Position numbers and translations under genes: made by a program. The notes beneath the pieces were generated by a model that worked only from the letters and a program-made list of their open reading frames with translations, was not told the origin of the DNA and did no database searches. This document shows positions 1 to 9,007 of a stretch of DNA of 64,000 bases, piece by piece. Numbering within the stretch: the first letter of the stretch is position 1; each line of letters starts with the position of its first letter. The stretch lies in NCBI GenBank assembly GCA_021776195.1, contig JAJFGK010000012.1, positions 62,001 through 126,000 on the forward strand. The letters run 5' to 3'. This DNA comes from Kiloniellaceae bacterium (GTDB lineage: Bacteria; Pseudomonadota; Alphaproteobacteria; Kiloniellales; Kiloniellaceae).

Positions 1-7
1 CTGGGGC

Positions 8-208
8 TGTTGACAATTGCAGCCCAGGGAGCGTCATTCCGGATCCCGCTTCGGCCCGAATCTTCGATTTGGCGGCCGAACCGAGGTATCCGGAATCTCG
101 GGCCGACGCCTGATGCCACTTTCCACAAGATCCCGGATCACTGACTTTCCGCGCCAAATCGAAGATTGGGAGCAAAGTCGCGCCCGGGATGACCGCCATT
201 TGTCAACA
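8..208. repeat. Palindromic MITE/REP-like element, full copy
   Basis: The element is bounded by a perfect 9-bp terminal inverted repeat, TGTTGACAA at 8-16 and TTGTCAACA at 200-208. It has a second, 14-bp perfect inverted repeat inside (61-74 against 152-165). The whole can therefore fold into a long interrupted hairpin. A shorter version lies at 54758-54860 and shares with it the left end, the AAAGTCGCG block and a 19-base identical stretch (186-204 here, 54838-54856 there). No transposase is encoded. It fills most of the gene-free 1-337 interval; short frames through it look like artefacts. A non-autonomous mobile or REP-type element is my inference from the structure and the two copies. Confidence 0.7.
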
Positions 209-337
209 GACTCAAGGGAGAGCCGAACCCATCGAACTTAGTGGTTGTCACTCGACCTGGCAGATTACCGATTTCGAGAGCCATAGCCCAAAGCGGACAT
301 TTCATGACATATCCGCGGCGGCATGTTACCTGGCCCC

Positions 338-1069
338 ATGCGCACGTCCTACGATACGATCGGCATTAATTATGCCGATCTCAGGAAACCCGACCCGCGG
401 ATCGAGAGGGTCATCGGAAGGGCTCTGGGATCGGCAAAAACCGTCCTGAATGTCGGCGCGGGCGCGGGTTCCTACGAGCCCGCCGACAAGCAGGTCACGG
501 CCATCGAGCCTTCGGTGGAAATGATCAATCAGCGCGGCGCCTCGGCAACCCGGGTCGTACAGGGTTATGCGGAGGACTTGCCCTTCGACGACAAATCCTT
601 TGATGCGTCGATGGCGATCCTGACGGTTCACCATTGGACCGACAAAGCAAGAGGCCTCAAGGAGATGCGTCGGGTGACGCGCGGCCCTGTCGTCTTGCTG
701 ACATTCGATCCTTCGTACCGAGGCTTCTGGCTCACGGACTACATTCCCGAACTGGTGGCCTTGGACGAGGCGCAAATGCCGAGGATGACAGACTATGAGG
801 CGTGGCTTGGGCCCGTGGAAATCTCGGCCCTGCCCATTCCGCATGATTGCACCGACGGGTTCTTGTACGCCTATTGGCGGCGGCCCGCGGCCTATCTCGA
901 CCCCAGAATTCGCGCCGCCATGTCTTCCTTCTGGGCGCTGGACGACATTTCCGAGGACTTGAGCAAACTTTCGAGCGACCTGGACTCCGGCGCATGGGCG
1001 CAGCGGAACTCCGAACTGCTCAAGCTCAACGAACGCGACTTCGGTTACCGCCTGGTCACGACGAGATGA
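338..1069 (+). CDS. Class I SAM-dependent methyltransferase (Methyltransf_11 type)
   Basis: A 243-residue protein. SAM motif I (VLNVGAGAGSY) sits at residues 37-47, and an acidic motif II (AIEPS, Glu57) follows. A YAEDLPF motif and a hydrophobic SMAILTVHHW strand complete the usual Rossmann fold. An in-frame ATG 15 bases upstream (323) exists, but the MRTSYDTIGINYADLR opening from 338 is what small-molecule methyltransferases of this type normally show. The substrate cannot be read from sequence. The gene stands alone behind the repeat element, with no clear Shine-Dalgarno sequence. The C-terminal third is rich in Asp, Leu and Trp and looks like a substrate lid. Confidence 0.8.
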   Translation: MRTSYDTIGINYADLRKPDPRIERVIGRALGSAKTVLNVGAGAGSYEPADKQVTAIEPSVEMINQRGASATRVVQGYAEDLPFDDKSFDASMAILTVHHWTDKARGLKEMRRVTRGPVVLLTFDPSYRGFWLTDYIPELVALDEAQMPRMTDYEAWLGPVEISALPIPHDCTDGFLYAYWRRPAAYLDPRIRAAMSSFWALDDISEDLSKLSSDLDSGAWAQRNSELLKLNERDFGYRLVTTR

Positions 1070-1172
1070 CGCGCTCCCAAGGCCCAGCCCCCAAGGCTGC
1101 CATCGACAGCCCTGCCTAGCTTGCCCGGGGATCGGCTGATAATCTGACCCTTCACGTTTGGTGGAGGACGTC

Positions 1173-1559
1173 ATGAAGCCCCAACCTGCCCCGGAGCAGC
1201 TTCCCGAGATAATCTATATCGACGGGATCCTTCACACACTTTTCTCGACGCCGCTGGCACCGTGGCTTCGCAAGCTGGACTCATCCTTCGTCTTCGACCT
1301 GAGGACGCCTCAATGCAAGCGCGGCTACATCGGCAGATGGAAGATCGAGGACGACACCTTGGTGCTGACGGGCCTGTACGCCTGGCGCAACGGCGAATAC
1401 ACCGGGGTCCCCCAGTTGTTCGGCGACCTTGAGGAGGTCGCGGCGGATTGGTACTCCGGTTCCTTGGTGGTCGAGCCCTCGTCTTCGGCTATTCTCGAAG
1501 GTGCATATCCAAAAATGAGCACGCTGGTTGTCGAAGCGGGCCGGATCGTTAAGTCATAG
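1173..1559 (+). CDS. Hypothetical protein, 128 aa
   Basis: I do not recognise this family. The ATG at 1173 is preceded by a strong GGTGGAGG ribosome binding site at 1160-1167, which argues for a real gene and for this start rather than upstream TTG/GTG codons. The product is predicted soluble, acidic and aromatic-rich. Several short beta-like segments appear, such as IIYIDGILHTLF near the N terminus and SFVFDLRTPQCKRGYIGRW in the middle, without cysteines in metal-binding spacing, signal peptide or membrane segment. The GRWKIEDDTLVLTGLYAW part resembles small beta-barrel proteins in texture only; I assign no function. Confidence 0.6.
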   Translation: MKPQPAPEQLPEIIYIDGILHTLFSTPLAPWLRKLDSSFVFDLRTPQCKRGYIGRWKIEDDTLVLTGLYAWRNGEYTGVPQLFGDLEEVAADWYSGSLVVEPSSSAILEGAYPKMSTLVVEAGRIVKS

Positions 1560-1640
1560 GGTGAAGTTTGGCCAAGAGCTGCTCAAATCGATCAATTGTC
1601 GTACACTTCCCATGCTGAGTGGAGAAGTGACTGCGCCAAC

Positions 1641-2111
1641 ATGTCGTACGACAATCTGAGCATCAAACTGTGTCCTGCAAACCCAGGAGATTTAGAGTTC
1701 GCTTGGAGCCTTTATCGACTCTTGATGAAGCCGCTCACCGAAGAGCTGTTGGAGTGGAGCGATGAGCGACAAAGGCAGTTGGTCGCACGCGACATATCAA
1801 GTGGACAAGCATCGATCTTAGCCGTGAACGACCAAAGTGTTGGGTGGGTGCACCTGCGCGAGAGTGATACGGAGATTGAGCTCTGTCAGCTCTACATCGT
1901 TCCCGAAATGCAGAACCGAGGCATTGGGTCCACGATCGTGAAACGATTTCTGTCCAGAGCGCAAACCAATGACAAAAAAATGACGCTCGAAGTGATGAAA
2001 AACAATAGAGCGCGCAGTCTTTACGAACGCCTTGGTTTCATCCAAACCGGCGAGAATCAAATCAAATTCAAATTGGAGTGGCGTGAGCAGCCTGGCCTGT
2101 CCTTGCCTTGA
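1641..2111 (+). CDS. GNAT family N-acetyltransferase
   Basis: A 156-residue single-domain protein. The acetyl-CoA binding signature is clear: LCQLYIVPEMQNRGIGSTIVKRFL provides the strand-loop-helix with the R/Q-x-x-G-x-G/A pyrophosphate loop (QNRGIG). The C-terminal LEVMKNNRARSLYERLGF is the typical V-x-x-x-N-x-x-A-x-x-x-Y-x-x-x-GF end of the family. I prefer the ATG at 1641 over a TTG at 1596 because the family fold begins at about residue 6 from this start. Acceptor unknown; small amines or protein N termini are both usual for the family. It overlaps no neighbour and is likely transcribed alone. Confidence 0.82.
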   Translation: MSYDNLSIKLCPANPGDLEFAWSLYRLLMKPLTEELLEWSDERQRQLVARDISSGQASILAVNDQSVGWVHLRESDTEIELCQLYIVPEMQNRGIGSTIVKRFLSRAQTNDKKMTLEVMKNNRARSLYERLGFIQTGENQIKFKLEWREQPGLSLP

Positions 2112-2354
2112 GCATGTCCCCGGCAAGTTTGTAGTTCACGACATGCGGCAGCCGTGTCGCGCCGACTCCGTGTGATGGCCTCGGGAGTTATGTGGGCGTG
2201 TGTCGCGGCTGCTCAGCCCAGAATCATCCGCTGACAAGACGGGCGGCGAGCTCCGCTTCGTCGACTCTACTCCTGATCCCAGAAGTTGGAGTTGCAGTCG
2301 AGGCGGCGCAACTTGGCCCCTGGCAACTGTTCCCTGAACCACCGATACTGGTCC

Positions 2355-3056
2355 ATGTCTCAAAGCTCAAATCTTGGACTACTCTTTCTACATGCTCTCC
2401 CGCTCGATGGGTCCATGTGGGCCGCTCAAATGGATCTGCTTCCGGGAGCGACCTATGCGCCAACTCTCTACGGCTTCGGCAAGACTGTTGAATCGTGGGC
2501 CATTGAGGTTCTCAAGCGAGCCACGAGGGGCCGGTTGGTCGTCGTCGGTTGCTCGGTCGGCGGATCATGCGCGCTTGAAGTGGCGGCCGCTGTCCCTGAA
2601 CGAGTGGCGGCGTTGGTCCTCATTGGCACCAAGGCCAAACATGATCCAGACCCTGACCTACATGCGGCGGCTCTCGATTTAATCGAGAAAGAGGGAATCA
2701 GTGGCGCTTGGTTTCGGTACTGGGCGCCGCTATTTTCAACGTCTGCAGAGGAGGCGGTAGTCGAGGTAGCGAAAAACTCTGCACTTCGTCAGCAGCCCAG
2801 GGACATTGCGTGCGGCGTTACCGCCTTCCACAGCCGCCAAAGCCGCGATCAGTTTGTTTCGGAATGCCAAAGCCCCATAGTTGTGATAACCGGCGAAGAT
2901 GACGTTGCGCCAGGTATCAAGGCGAGCGCTGAGCTCGCAGCCTCTGCTGTGCGAGGCAGTCTTCATGTCATCCCCTCGTGTGGCCACTATGTGCCTCTGG
3001 AACAACCAGATGCCCTGATGGCTATCCTGAGCGATGTCGTCAAAGCGCAATCTTGA
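2355..3056 (+). CDS. Alpha/beta hydrolase
   Basis: A 233-residue alpha/beta hydrolase. The oxyanion strand is LLFLHALPLDGSMW, the nucleophile elbow is GCSVGG (serine in the G-x-S-x-G context), the acid residue is in the VVITGEDD loop and the catalytic histidine in SCGHYVPLEQP. All triad members are present, so the enzyme should be active. The frame is open from 2286, but homologues begin just before the LLFLHAL strand, so ATG 2355 is chosen. The family covers esterases, lactonases and C-C hydrolases; the substrate is not predictable. No partner gene adjoins it on the same strand within 100 bases other than the MFS gene starting at 3164. Confidence 0.8.
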   Translation: MSQSSNLGLLFLHALPLDGSMWAAQMDLLPGATYAPTLYGFGKTVESWAIEVLKRATRGRLVVVGCSVGGSCALEVAAAVPERVAALVLIGTKAKHDPDPDLHAAALDLIEKEGISGAWFRYWAPLFSTSAEEAVVEVAKNSALRQQPRDIACGVTAFHSRQSRDQFVSECQSPIVVITGEDDVAPGIKASAELAASAVRGSLHVIPSCGHYVPLEQPDALMAILSDVVKAQS

Positions 3057-3163
3057 ACAAAACTGGAGCCCATTTGGCCCGTGCCGACAGAGTGCCCCAA
3101 AGGCAGCTTTTGGCCGAAACCGGAAAATCTGTACCCCCGGCGACTATTTGATAGGCTAGGGGC

Positions 3164-4537
3164 ATGACATCGCCACTCCTGGACCGAACTTATCGACGGC
3201 TCTTTGCGGCGCAGGTGATCGCCCTCGCCGGCACCGGGCTGTCGACCGTCGCGCTCGCTCTGCTGGCCTACGATCTTGCCGGCGGCAACGCCGGTGTCGT
3301 CCTGGGCATGGCTCTGGCCCTCAAGATGATCGCCTATGTGGGCATCGCGCCCATCGTCGGCGGCTTTGCCCACAGGCTGCCGCGCCGGCGCCTGCTGATC
3401 GGGCTCGACCTCGCACGGGCGGCCTGCATCGCCTGCCTGCCCTTCGTCACGGAGATTTGGCAGATCTATGTTCTGATCTTCCTCTTGAGCGCCTGTTCCG
3501 CGGGTTTCACCCCGACATTCCAGGCGACGATCCCCGACGTGCTGCCGGACGAGGCCCGCTACACCCGAGCGCTCTCCCTGTCCCGGCTGGCCTACGATCT
3601 GGAGAACCTCCTGAGCCCGATGTTCGCCGCCGCCGCCCTGGTGGTGCTGACCTACGATGCCCTCTTTACGGCCAACGCCCTGGCCTTCCTGATCTCGGCC
3701 CTGCTGGTCCTTTCGGTCCGGCTCCCGGCGCCCAAACCCCATGAGCGCGAGCGCGGCCTGTGGCACAATCTGAGCTTCGGCGTCCGGGCCTACCTGAAGA
3801 CACCGCGGCTGCGCGGACTGCTGGCGCTTTCAATGGCGGCCTCGGCCGGCGGCGCCATGGTGATCGTCAACACGGTGGTCTATGTCCGCGACCACCTCGG
3901 CGGCACGGAGCGCGACACCGCCCTGGCCTTGGCCGCCGCCGGAGCAGGGTCGGTGCTCGTGGCCCTGGTCCTGCCCCGTCTGCTGGACCGCCTGCCGGAC
4001 CGGCCCTTCATGCTCGGCGGCGGCTTTCTTCTGGGCGCCGGGCTCCTGCTCGGCCTGACCGACCCCGCGCTGCCCGGCCTGCTGGCGATCTGGCTTGTCC
4101 TGGGTGCCGGCGCCTCCTTGATCCAGACGCCGGCCGGCCGTCTGCTTCGGCGCTCGGCCCAGGACAGCGACCGACCCGCCGTCTTTGCCGCGCAGTTCGC
4201 CCTGTCCCACGCTTGCTGGCTGATCGCCTACCCCCTGGCCGGCTGGGTCGGCGGGTCCTTCGGCCTGACCGCGACCTTCGCCCTGCTCGCGGTTCTGGCC
4301 CTGGCGGCGACAGCAGGCGCGCTTTGCCTCTGGCCGGCCGACGAGCGGCCCGAGTTGGAACACCGCCACGAGGCCCTGGAGCACGAACACCTGCATGTTC
4401 ACGACGAGCACCACGATCATGAGCACGAGGGTTGGGAGGGGCCGGAGCCGCACCGTCATGGACACCGGCACGCGCCGCTGCGACACAAGCACGTCTTCGT
4501 CATCGACCTGCATCATTCGGCCTGGCCCGGCCGCTAG
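3164..4537 (+). CDS. MFS transporter with histidine-rich C-terminal tail
   Basis: A 457-residue inner-membrane transporter of the major facilitator superfamily, MFS_3/EntS-like in layout, with about 12 hydrophobic segments between residues 15 and 400. The cytoplasmic loop after segment 2 carries RLPRRRLL, a variant of the MFS loop 2-3 motif. The last 60 residues are unusual: from about residue 395 they form a hydrophilic tail with repeated His-Glu and His-Asp (for example HEHLHVHDEHHDHEHEG and HRHGHRHAPLRHKH). Such tails bind divalent metals in ZIP, CDF and Ni/Co transporters, so metal export or metal-regulated transport is a reasonable inference. It is followed 27 bases later by a methyltransferase gene on the same strand. 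Confidence 0.85.
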   Translation: MTSPLLDRTYRRLFAAQVIALAGTGLSTVALALLAYDLAGGNAGVVLGMALALKMIAYVGIAPIVGGFAHRLPRRRLLIGLDLARAACIACLPFVTEIWQIYVLIFLLSACSAGFTPTFQATIPDVLPDEARYTRALSLSRLAYDLENLLSPMFAAAALVVLTYDALFTANALAFLISALLVLSVRLPAPKPHERERGLWHNLSFGVRAYLKTPRLRGLLALSMAASAGGAMVIVNTVVYVRDHLGGTERDTALALAAAGAGSVLVALVLPRLLDRLPDRPFMLGGGFLLGAGLLLGLTDPALPGLLAIWLVLGAGASLIQTPAGRLLRRSAQDSDRPAVFAAQFALSHACWLIAYPLAGWVGGSFGLTATFALLAVLALAATAGALCLWPADERPELEHRHEALEHEHLHVHDEHHDHEHEGWEGPEPHRHGHRHAPLRHKHVFVIDLHHSAWPGR

Positions 4538-4564
4538 CGAATCTCGGAACAAAGGAGTCCCGCC

Positions 4565-5230
4565 ATGGCCGAGATCGACTTCGTCGGCGCGCTGCATCGC
4601 CGCACCAAGCGCAACTACGTGCAGCGCGTGGTCGATCATGACAAAGCCCACTGCGCGGCCATCGCGCGGCAGTTCGGCGCCGACTACTGGGACGGCGAGC
4701 GGCAGTTCGGCTATGGCGGCTATCACTACGATGGCCGCTGGCGGCCGGTGGCCGAAGCCATGGCGGAACACTACGGCCTGGCGGCCGGCATGCGGGTTCT
4801 CGATGTCGGCGCCGGCAAGGGCTACCTGCTCCACGAGCTGACCCAGGCGGTGCCCGGTCTGGAGGTCGCCGGCCTCGACATCTCGGGCTACGCCATCGCC
4901 AACGCCAAGGAAGAGGTCCGTGGTTGCCTCCAGGAGGGCAACGCCCGCGCCCTGCCCTGGCCCGACGATCACTTCGATTTCGTGGTCAGCCTGGGGGCGC
5001 TGCACAACCTGCCGATCGACGACCTATTCGCGGCGATCAAGGAGATCGAGCGGGTCGGCAAGGACGCCCGAAAGTACATCATGGTCGAGTCCTACCGCAG
5101 CGAGGCGGAGAAGACGAACCTGCTTTACTGGCAGCTCACCTGCCAGGCCTTCCACGACACCCGCGAGTGGGCCTGGCTCTACCAGCACCTGGGCTACAGC
5201 GGCGACTGGGGCTTCATCTTCTTCGAATAG
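4565..5230 (+). CDS. Class I SAM-dependent methyltransferase
   Basis: A 221-residue protein with motif I VLDVGAGKGYL at residues 78-88, acidic residue Asp105 (GLDIS) and the post-motif DFVVSLGALHNLP. The first 70 residues (HRRTKRNYVQRVVDHDKAHC, then QFGYGGYHYDGRW) match the N-terminal extension common to a group of methyltransferases found in sugar and secondary-metabolite clusters. A good ribosome binding site, AAAGGAGT, lies directly upstream of ATG 4565. Its last 37 bases overlap the end of the convergent reductase gene. It starts the 17-kb glycan or surface-modification region, so a sugar or lipid acceptor is likely but unproven. Confidence 0.8.
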   Translation: MAEIDFVGALHRRTKRNYVQRVVDHDKAHCAAIARQFGADYWDGERQFGYGGYHYDGRWRPVAEAMAEHYGLAAGMRVLDVGAGKGYLLHELTQAVPGLEVAGLDISGYAIANAKEEVRGCLQEGNARALPWPDDHFDFVVSLGALHNLPIDDLFAAIKEIERVGKDARKYIMVESYRSEAEKTNLLYWQLTCQAFHDTREWAWLYQHLGYSGDWGFIFFE

Positions 5231-6096
5231 CCGGCGAGGAACCAATCGACCGCCTCGAGCGCGGCGGGCGCGGCGATGCCGAACAGCCGCTCGAGACGAC
5301 GCGTGTCCAGAGTCGCGTGCGGACCGCCGGGCCATAGCGCAAGATCGGCCGGCACCGGCCGCACCATTTCGGACGGCGCGCCGACCCCCTGTGCCAGGCG
5401 CGCCGCGACCTCCGCATAGGAGACCTGATCGCGGGCCGAGAGTTGAAAGACGCCGGACTCTTCGCCGTGGCCTATGGCGATCACGGCCTCGATGGCGAGC
5501 GGCAGGGCGACGGGACTGAAGATCGCATCCGCGAAGGCCTCGATGGCCTCGCCCGCCTCCAGCGCGGCAAGCCAGCCCTGGAACAGCGCCAGGTCGGGAT
5601 CGACCACCTTGGAGAGCCGCAGGACCGCCGCCTCGGGCACCGCCAGCGACAGGGCCGCCTCGGTCTCGGCCTTCAGCTGGCCATAGAGCGAGATGGGGCG
5701 CGGCGGAGAGTCGGACGGCGTGAAGGGCTCGCGGCCGTCAAAGACCTGGGCGGTCGACAGAAAAACCACGCGGCTGCCACGGCCGGCCATGGTCGAAGCC
5801 AGCTCGAGCACCGCCTCGTGGTTGACCCGCCGGGCCTGCGCCTCGGCGCCGGCGACAGGGCCGACCCTGGTCATGGCGGCGCAGATGGTGGTGACGGATG
5901 CCCTGTCGGGCAGCTCCCAGGCGGTGGCCGGCGCGGCCAGGTCGAGAAAGAGCGACGGCGTCCCTTCGCGCCGCGAGGTCCCCAGGACGATTTCGCCGTC
6001 GGTCTCCAGCACCGCGCCCAGGGCGCGGCCGATGGTCGAATCGGCACCCACCACCAATTGCGGATTTTGCGCCCTATCGCCTTGCCGATTAACCAT
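5194..6096 (-). CDS. NAD(P)-dependent sugar epimerase/reductase-like protein (RmlD/SDR type)
   Basis: A 300-residue extended short-chain dehydrogenase. A nucleotide-binding turn VVGADSTIGRAL occupies residues 15-26; it replaces the usual GxxGxxG with GADSTIG, as RmlD-type reductases do. The catalytic serine is in VFLSTAQVFDG (about residue 114) and the Tyr-x-x-x-Lys pair is YGQLK at 138-142. The family interconverts or reduces nucleotide sugars such as dTDP-4-keto-rhamnose. The frame opens at 6153, but ATG 6096 places the fold at a normal distance. Its 3' end overlaps the facing methyltransferase by 37 bases. The divergent neighbour at 6174 starts the large glycosyltransferase operon, so a role in making its sugar donor is plausible. 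Confidence 0.78.
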   Translation of the reverse strand: MVNRQGDRAQNPQLVVGADSTIGRALGAVLETDGEIVLGTSRREGTPSLFLDLAAPATAWELPDRASVTTICAAMTRVGPVAGAEAQARRVNHEAVLELASTMAGRGSRVVFLSTAQVFDGREPFTPSDSPPRPISLYGQLKAETEAALSLAVPEAAVLRLSKVVDPDLALFQGWLAALEAGEAIEAFADAIFSPVALPLAIEAVIAIGHGEESGVFQLSARDQVSYAEVAARLAQGVGAPSEMVRPVPADLALWPGGPHATLDTRRLERLFGIAAPAALEAVDWFLAGYSKKMKPQSPL

Positions 6097-6173
6097 TTTT
6101 CCGAATCGCTCCGCTATGAATGATAGCCTATGGTCACGGTGACCGCGCAGCAACCGGCGGGAACAGGTCCCTG

Positions 6174-7346
6174 ATGGGCGATCGCCCCTTTATCGATTTC
6201 TACGGCCAGCGCGGGATCATCCCGGTGCATCAGGACACCCGCGACCTGGCCGGGCACTACCGGCGCCGCGAGATCCTCTATCGCCATCTCGGTCTGACCG
6301 GGCACAACGTGACCGGCAAGCGGGTCATCGAGTTCGGGCCCGGCACCGGCGACAACGCCCGCTACACCGCCTCTCTGGGGCCGGCGCTCTATCGCCTGGT
6401 CGATGGCAATCCGGCGTCGCTCGCGGCGCTGCGCGACAAGGTCGCCGCCGGCGACCTGCCGGCCAAAGTCGAGATCGTCGCGGCCGACATCACCCAGTAC
6501 CGGGACGAGGCGGGCTACGACCTGGTGCTCTGCGAGGGGGTCGTGCCGGGGCAGAAGGACCCGGCCGCCTTCCTGCGCCACATCGCCGGCTTTGCCGCCC
6601 CGGGCGGCCTGCTGGTGATCACCACGGTGGGCGCGGTCAGTTACCTGGCCGAGATCTGCCGCCGCCTGCTGCTGCCCTTCTTCCGGGCGCGCCATCCGGA
6701 CGACGAAGAGGCCCTGGTGACGGCGCTGCGGGATTTCTTTGCGCCGGGCCTCGCCACCCTGCCTGGCATGAGCCGGGATCATCGCGACTGGGTCCTCGAC
6801 AACATCCTCTACGACTGGACGGCGCACGGCCTCTTCCCCCTGGAGCAGGCCATCGCCGCCCTGCCGCCGGGCTACGAGGTCATGGCGACCTCGCCACGGA
6901 TCCTGCAGGACTGGCGCTGGTACAAGCAGGCCGCCACCGAGAGCCAGGACGCCAATCGGGTAGCCGCCGAGAGCGCCGCTCTCTGGACGCCCTATCTGCT
7001 CGACTATCGGACCGGCCCCGAGGCCGGCCGGCCCCTGCCCGAGGCGTCGGGCCTGCAGGACCTCTGCGACTCGCTGCTCGCCCGGCATAGCGCCTATCTG
7101 GCCAGCGAGGACCCGGCCGAGCTCGACCGGTTCCTCGCCGAGCTGACCCAGGTCGCCGGCCTGATCGCCGACAGCCTGCCGGCAACCGCCCGGGCCATCG
7201 CCGACTACAAGACCGGCGTGGCCGGGCTGGCCCAGGGCGATCTCGAGAGCGACTTCGGCTCCTTTCACGGCTGGTTCGGCCGGGGCATGCAGTACCTCTG
7301 TGCCTATCGTCGCGAAGATTTGGGCCGGGACGGCCCCCGCTCATGA
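6174..7346 (+). CDS. SAM-dependent methyltransferase, 390 aa
   Basis: Motif I is VIEFGPGTGDNA from residue 51, the acidic loop is LVDGNP, and YDLVLCEGVVPGQKDP follows as motif IV. The C-terminal 200 residues are alpha-helical and have no recognised catalytic motif; they end in FHGWFGRGMQYLCAY. The family of long methyltransferases with this helical extension occurs in capsule, O-antigen and flagellin-modification loci. ATG 6174 is chosen over 6120 because the shared FIDFYGQRGIIPVHQD start follows it. Its stop overlaps the next start in an ATGA (7343-7346), so it is the first gene of a translationally coupled operon running to about 13.4 kb. Confidence 0.78.
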   Translation: MGDRPFIDFYGQRGIIPVHQDTRDLAGHYRRREILYRHLGLTGHNVTGKRVIEFGPGTGDNARYTASLGPALYRLVDGNPASLAALRDKVAAGDLPAKVEIVAADITQYRDEAGYDLVLCEGVVPGQKDPAAFLRHIAGFAAPGGLLVITTVGAVSYLAEICRRLLLPFFRARHPDDEEALVTALRDFFAPGLATLPGMSRDHRDWVLDNILYDWTAHGLFPLEQAIAALPPGYEVMATSPRILQDWRWYKQAATESQDANRVAAESAALWTPYLLDYRTGPEAGRPLPEASGLQDLCDSLLARHSAYLASEDPAELDRFLAELTQVAGLIADSLPATARAIADYKTGVAGLAQGDLESDFGSFHGWFGRGMQYLCAYRREDLGRDGPRS

Positions 7347-9007
7347 CCTTTCCCGCGACGGCGATGGATTTTCTGCCGGAGGACCTGCGGGCCGATCCGG
7401 CTGGGGCCCTGACCGTCCATGCCAAAAGGGATCTGGCCCAGAGCCGCCCGCTGATGACACCGGCGGCGGTCGCGCGCTATGTCCGCGAGGCCCTGCCGCC
7501 GGGACGCTATGCGCTCTATGGCGCGGGATCCCTGACGACCGCCTTGCTGGAGCCGCTGGCCGCGCGCCCGGACATCATCGTGACGGCCATCGCCGACCGT
7601 CAGGCCGCGCGTATCGGATGTCTCGGCCCGCACGCGGTCCTACCGCCCGAGGCCCTGCCCGGGCAGAGCTTCGACTTGGTCTTGATCCTGGTGCCCTTTG
7701 CCGCCGCCAAGATCCGCACGGATCTGGTCGAGTTGGGCATCGAGGCGGCCAAGATCATCGACCTCGCCGGCCTGCCGGCCTGCCGCGCCATCGAGGCCGA
7801 GGAACTCGACGAATTCGCAACCACGCTCGCCCCGCTGGGCGAACCGCGCCATATCGTCCTCTCGACTCTGCGCAAGCCCTGGTCGGTGATCCCCGACGAG
7901 GAACTGGCCCGGGTCTTTCCGCCCGCCGATACGCTGCACATCGGTTTCTGCGCCCAGGACCCAGCCATGGCCTCCTTTGCCGGCGGCCCCTTCCGAACGT
8001 TGGACTGCGCCGGCGCCCTGCCGCTGCTGGAGGTCGCGCTGCAAGGCCTGCGCCCGGCGACGATCTACCTGCGGGCCAGCCCCCACGCGCGCTCCGAGCC
8101 GCTCTACGGTCACCTGCGCGCCCTGCTGCCGGCGAGCAAGATCATCGCCGAGCTCTACGACATGGGCGCGCTCTTCTCGCGGACCTACCTGTTCGACGCG
8201 CTGAGCTACAGCGAAGAGCTCTACCGCGCCGCGCTGCTCGGCAACTTCGCCATGGCCCGGGACGCGGCCCTGGTGGTGAACAAGAGCGGCGGGCCCGCCT
8301 GGGACCGTTTGGCCGCCGATTTCGATGCACCCAGCCAAACCTACTTCCCCCTGGCCAGCGGCGAGCCGCGCGACCCGGCACCGCCACCCGAGGAGAACGA
8401 AAGCCTGCGGGTGATCTACGCCGGCTCGATGCGCGCCAAGGAGCTGACCGACGGCCCCCAGGCCACACCCGGCGAGAACTTCTTTCGCTACTTCGAGTGC
8501 TTCGCGGCCAGCGGCTTCATCACCGTCGACCTGTTCAACGCCGCCCACCGCGACGGCAGCCTGGACGACAACTTCAACTACAAACCCTTGATCGAGCGCT
8601 ATGGCGCCGGCGACGGGCCGATCCGCTATCATCCCGCCCGCAGCCTCGACCTGCTGCTGCCCGCCATGACCGGCTATCACTTCGGCTTTTCCTGCGCTCA
8701 CTATCCCGGCGACCGGGTCGAGAACGTCAGCCGGGCGGCGATCGGCAACCGCTTCATGGGTTACATCGCCGCCGGCCTGCCCATCGTGGTCGACAGCTAT
8801 TTCGAGTTCATGGCCGACCTGGTGGCGCGCTTCGGGGCCGGCATCGTCACCCGCCCGGAGGACATGGCCTCCCTGCCCGATCGCATGAAGGCGGCCGATC
8901 AAAAGGCGATGCGGCAGGGAATTGCGGATCTGCGAGCCTACATGGCCGAGGAGAACGAGCGCATCATTGCAGGCCTACACCTCTCGCCAGGTGGTTGGGC
9001 AACATGA
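7343..9007 (+). CDS. Two-domain protein: PglD_N-like Rossmann segment plus GT-B glycosyltransferase-like domain
   Basis: 554 residues. Residues about 48-150 (YALYGAGSLTTALLEPL, then IADRQAARIG and DLVLILVPF) form a small Rossmann-type domain like those in NeuD/PglD and sugar-sensing enzymes. Residues 190-545 form a GT-B-like transferase: an acceptor half with TIYLRASPHARSEPLYGHL and a donor half with VIYAGSM, IERYG and CAHYPGDRVENVSRAAIGNRFMGY, followed by AAGLPIVVDSYFEFMADLV. The second half is clearly paralogous to the next gene and, more distantly, to the one at 11072. It overlaps both neighbours by ATGA. I infer a glycosyltransferase; donor and acceptor are unknown. Confidence 0.68.
   Translation: MTFPATAMDFLPEDLRADPAGALTVHAKRDLAQSRPLMTPAAVARYVREALPPGRYALYGAGSLTTALLEPLAARPDIIVTAIADRQAARIGCLGPHAVLPPEALPGQSFDLVLILVPFAAAKIRTDLVELGIEAAKIIDLAGLPACRAIEAEELDEFATTLAPLGEPRHIVLSTLRKPWSVIPDEELARVFPPADTLHIGFCAQDPAMASFAGGPFRTLDCAGALPLLEVALQGLRPATIYLRASPHARSEPLYGHLRALLPASKIIAELYDMGALFSRTYLFDALSYSEELYRAALLGNFAMARDAALVVNKSGGPAWDRLAADFDAPSQTYFPLASGEPRDPAPPPEENESLRVIYAGSMRAKELTDGPQATPGENFFRYFECFAASGFITVDLFNAAHRDGSLDDNFNYKPLIERYGAGDGPIRYHPARSLDLLLPAMTGYHFGFSCAHYPGDRVENVSRAAIGNRFMGYIAAGLPIVVDSYFEFMADLVARFGAGIVTRPEDMASLPDRMKAADQKAMRQGIADLRAYMAEENERIIAGLHLSPGGWAT

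Noticed and set aside
1596..1653. Inverted TTGTCGTAC / GTACGACAA around the GNAT start as an operator
   Set aside because: The arms are 40 bases apart and the right arm lies inside the coding sequence with its own short palindrome; too weak to call an operator.
6089..6096. TTAACCAT, identical to a CtrA half-site
   Set aside because: It overlaps the start codon of the reductase gene, has no second half-site 7 bases away and no cell-cycle gene beside it; chance is likely.
7300..9003. A 1003-residue frame that would fuse an upstream part to the second glycosyltransferase
   Set aside because: Its first 568 codons are Arg/Pro-rich and lie wholly inside the methyltransferase and first transferase genes in another phase; the ATGA at 9004 gives a normal start.
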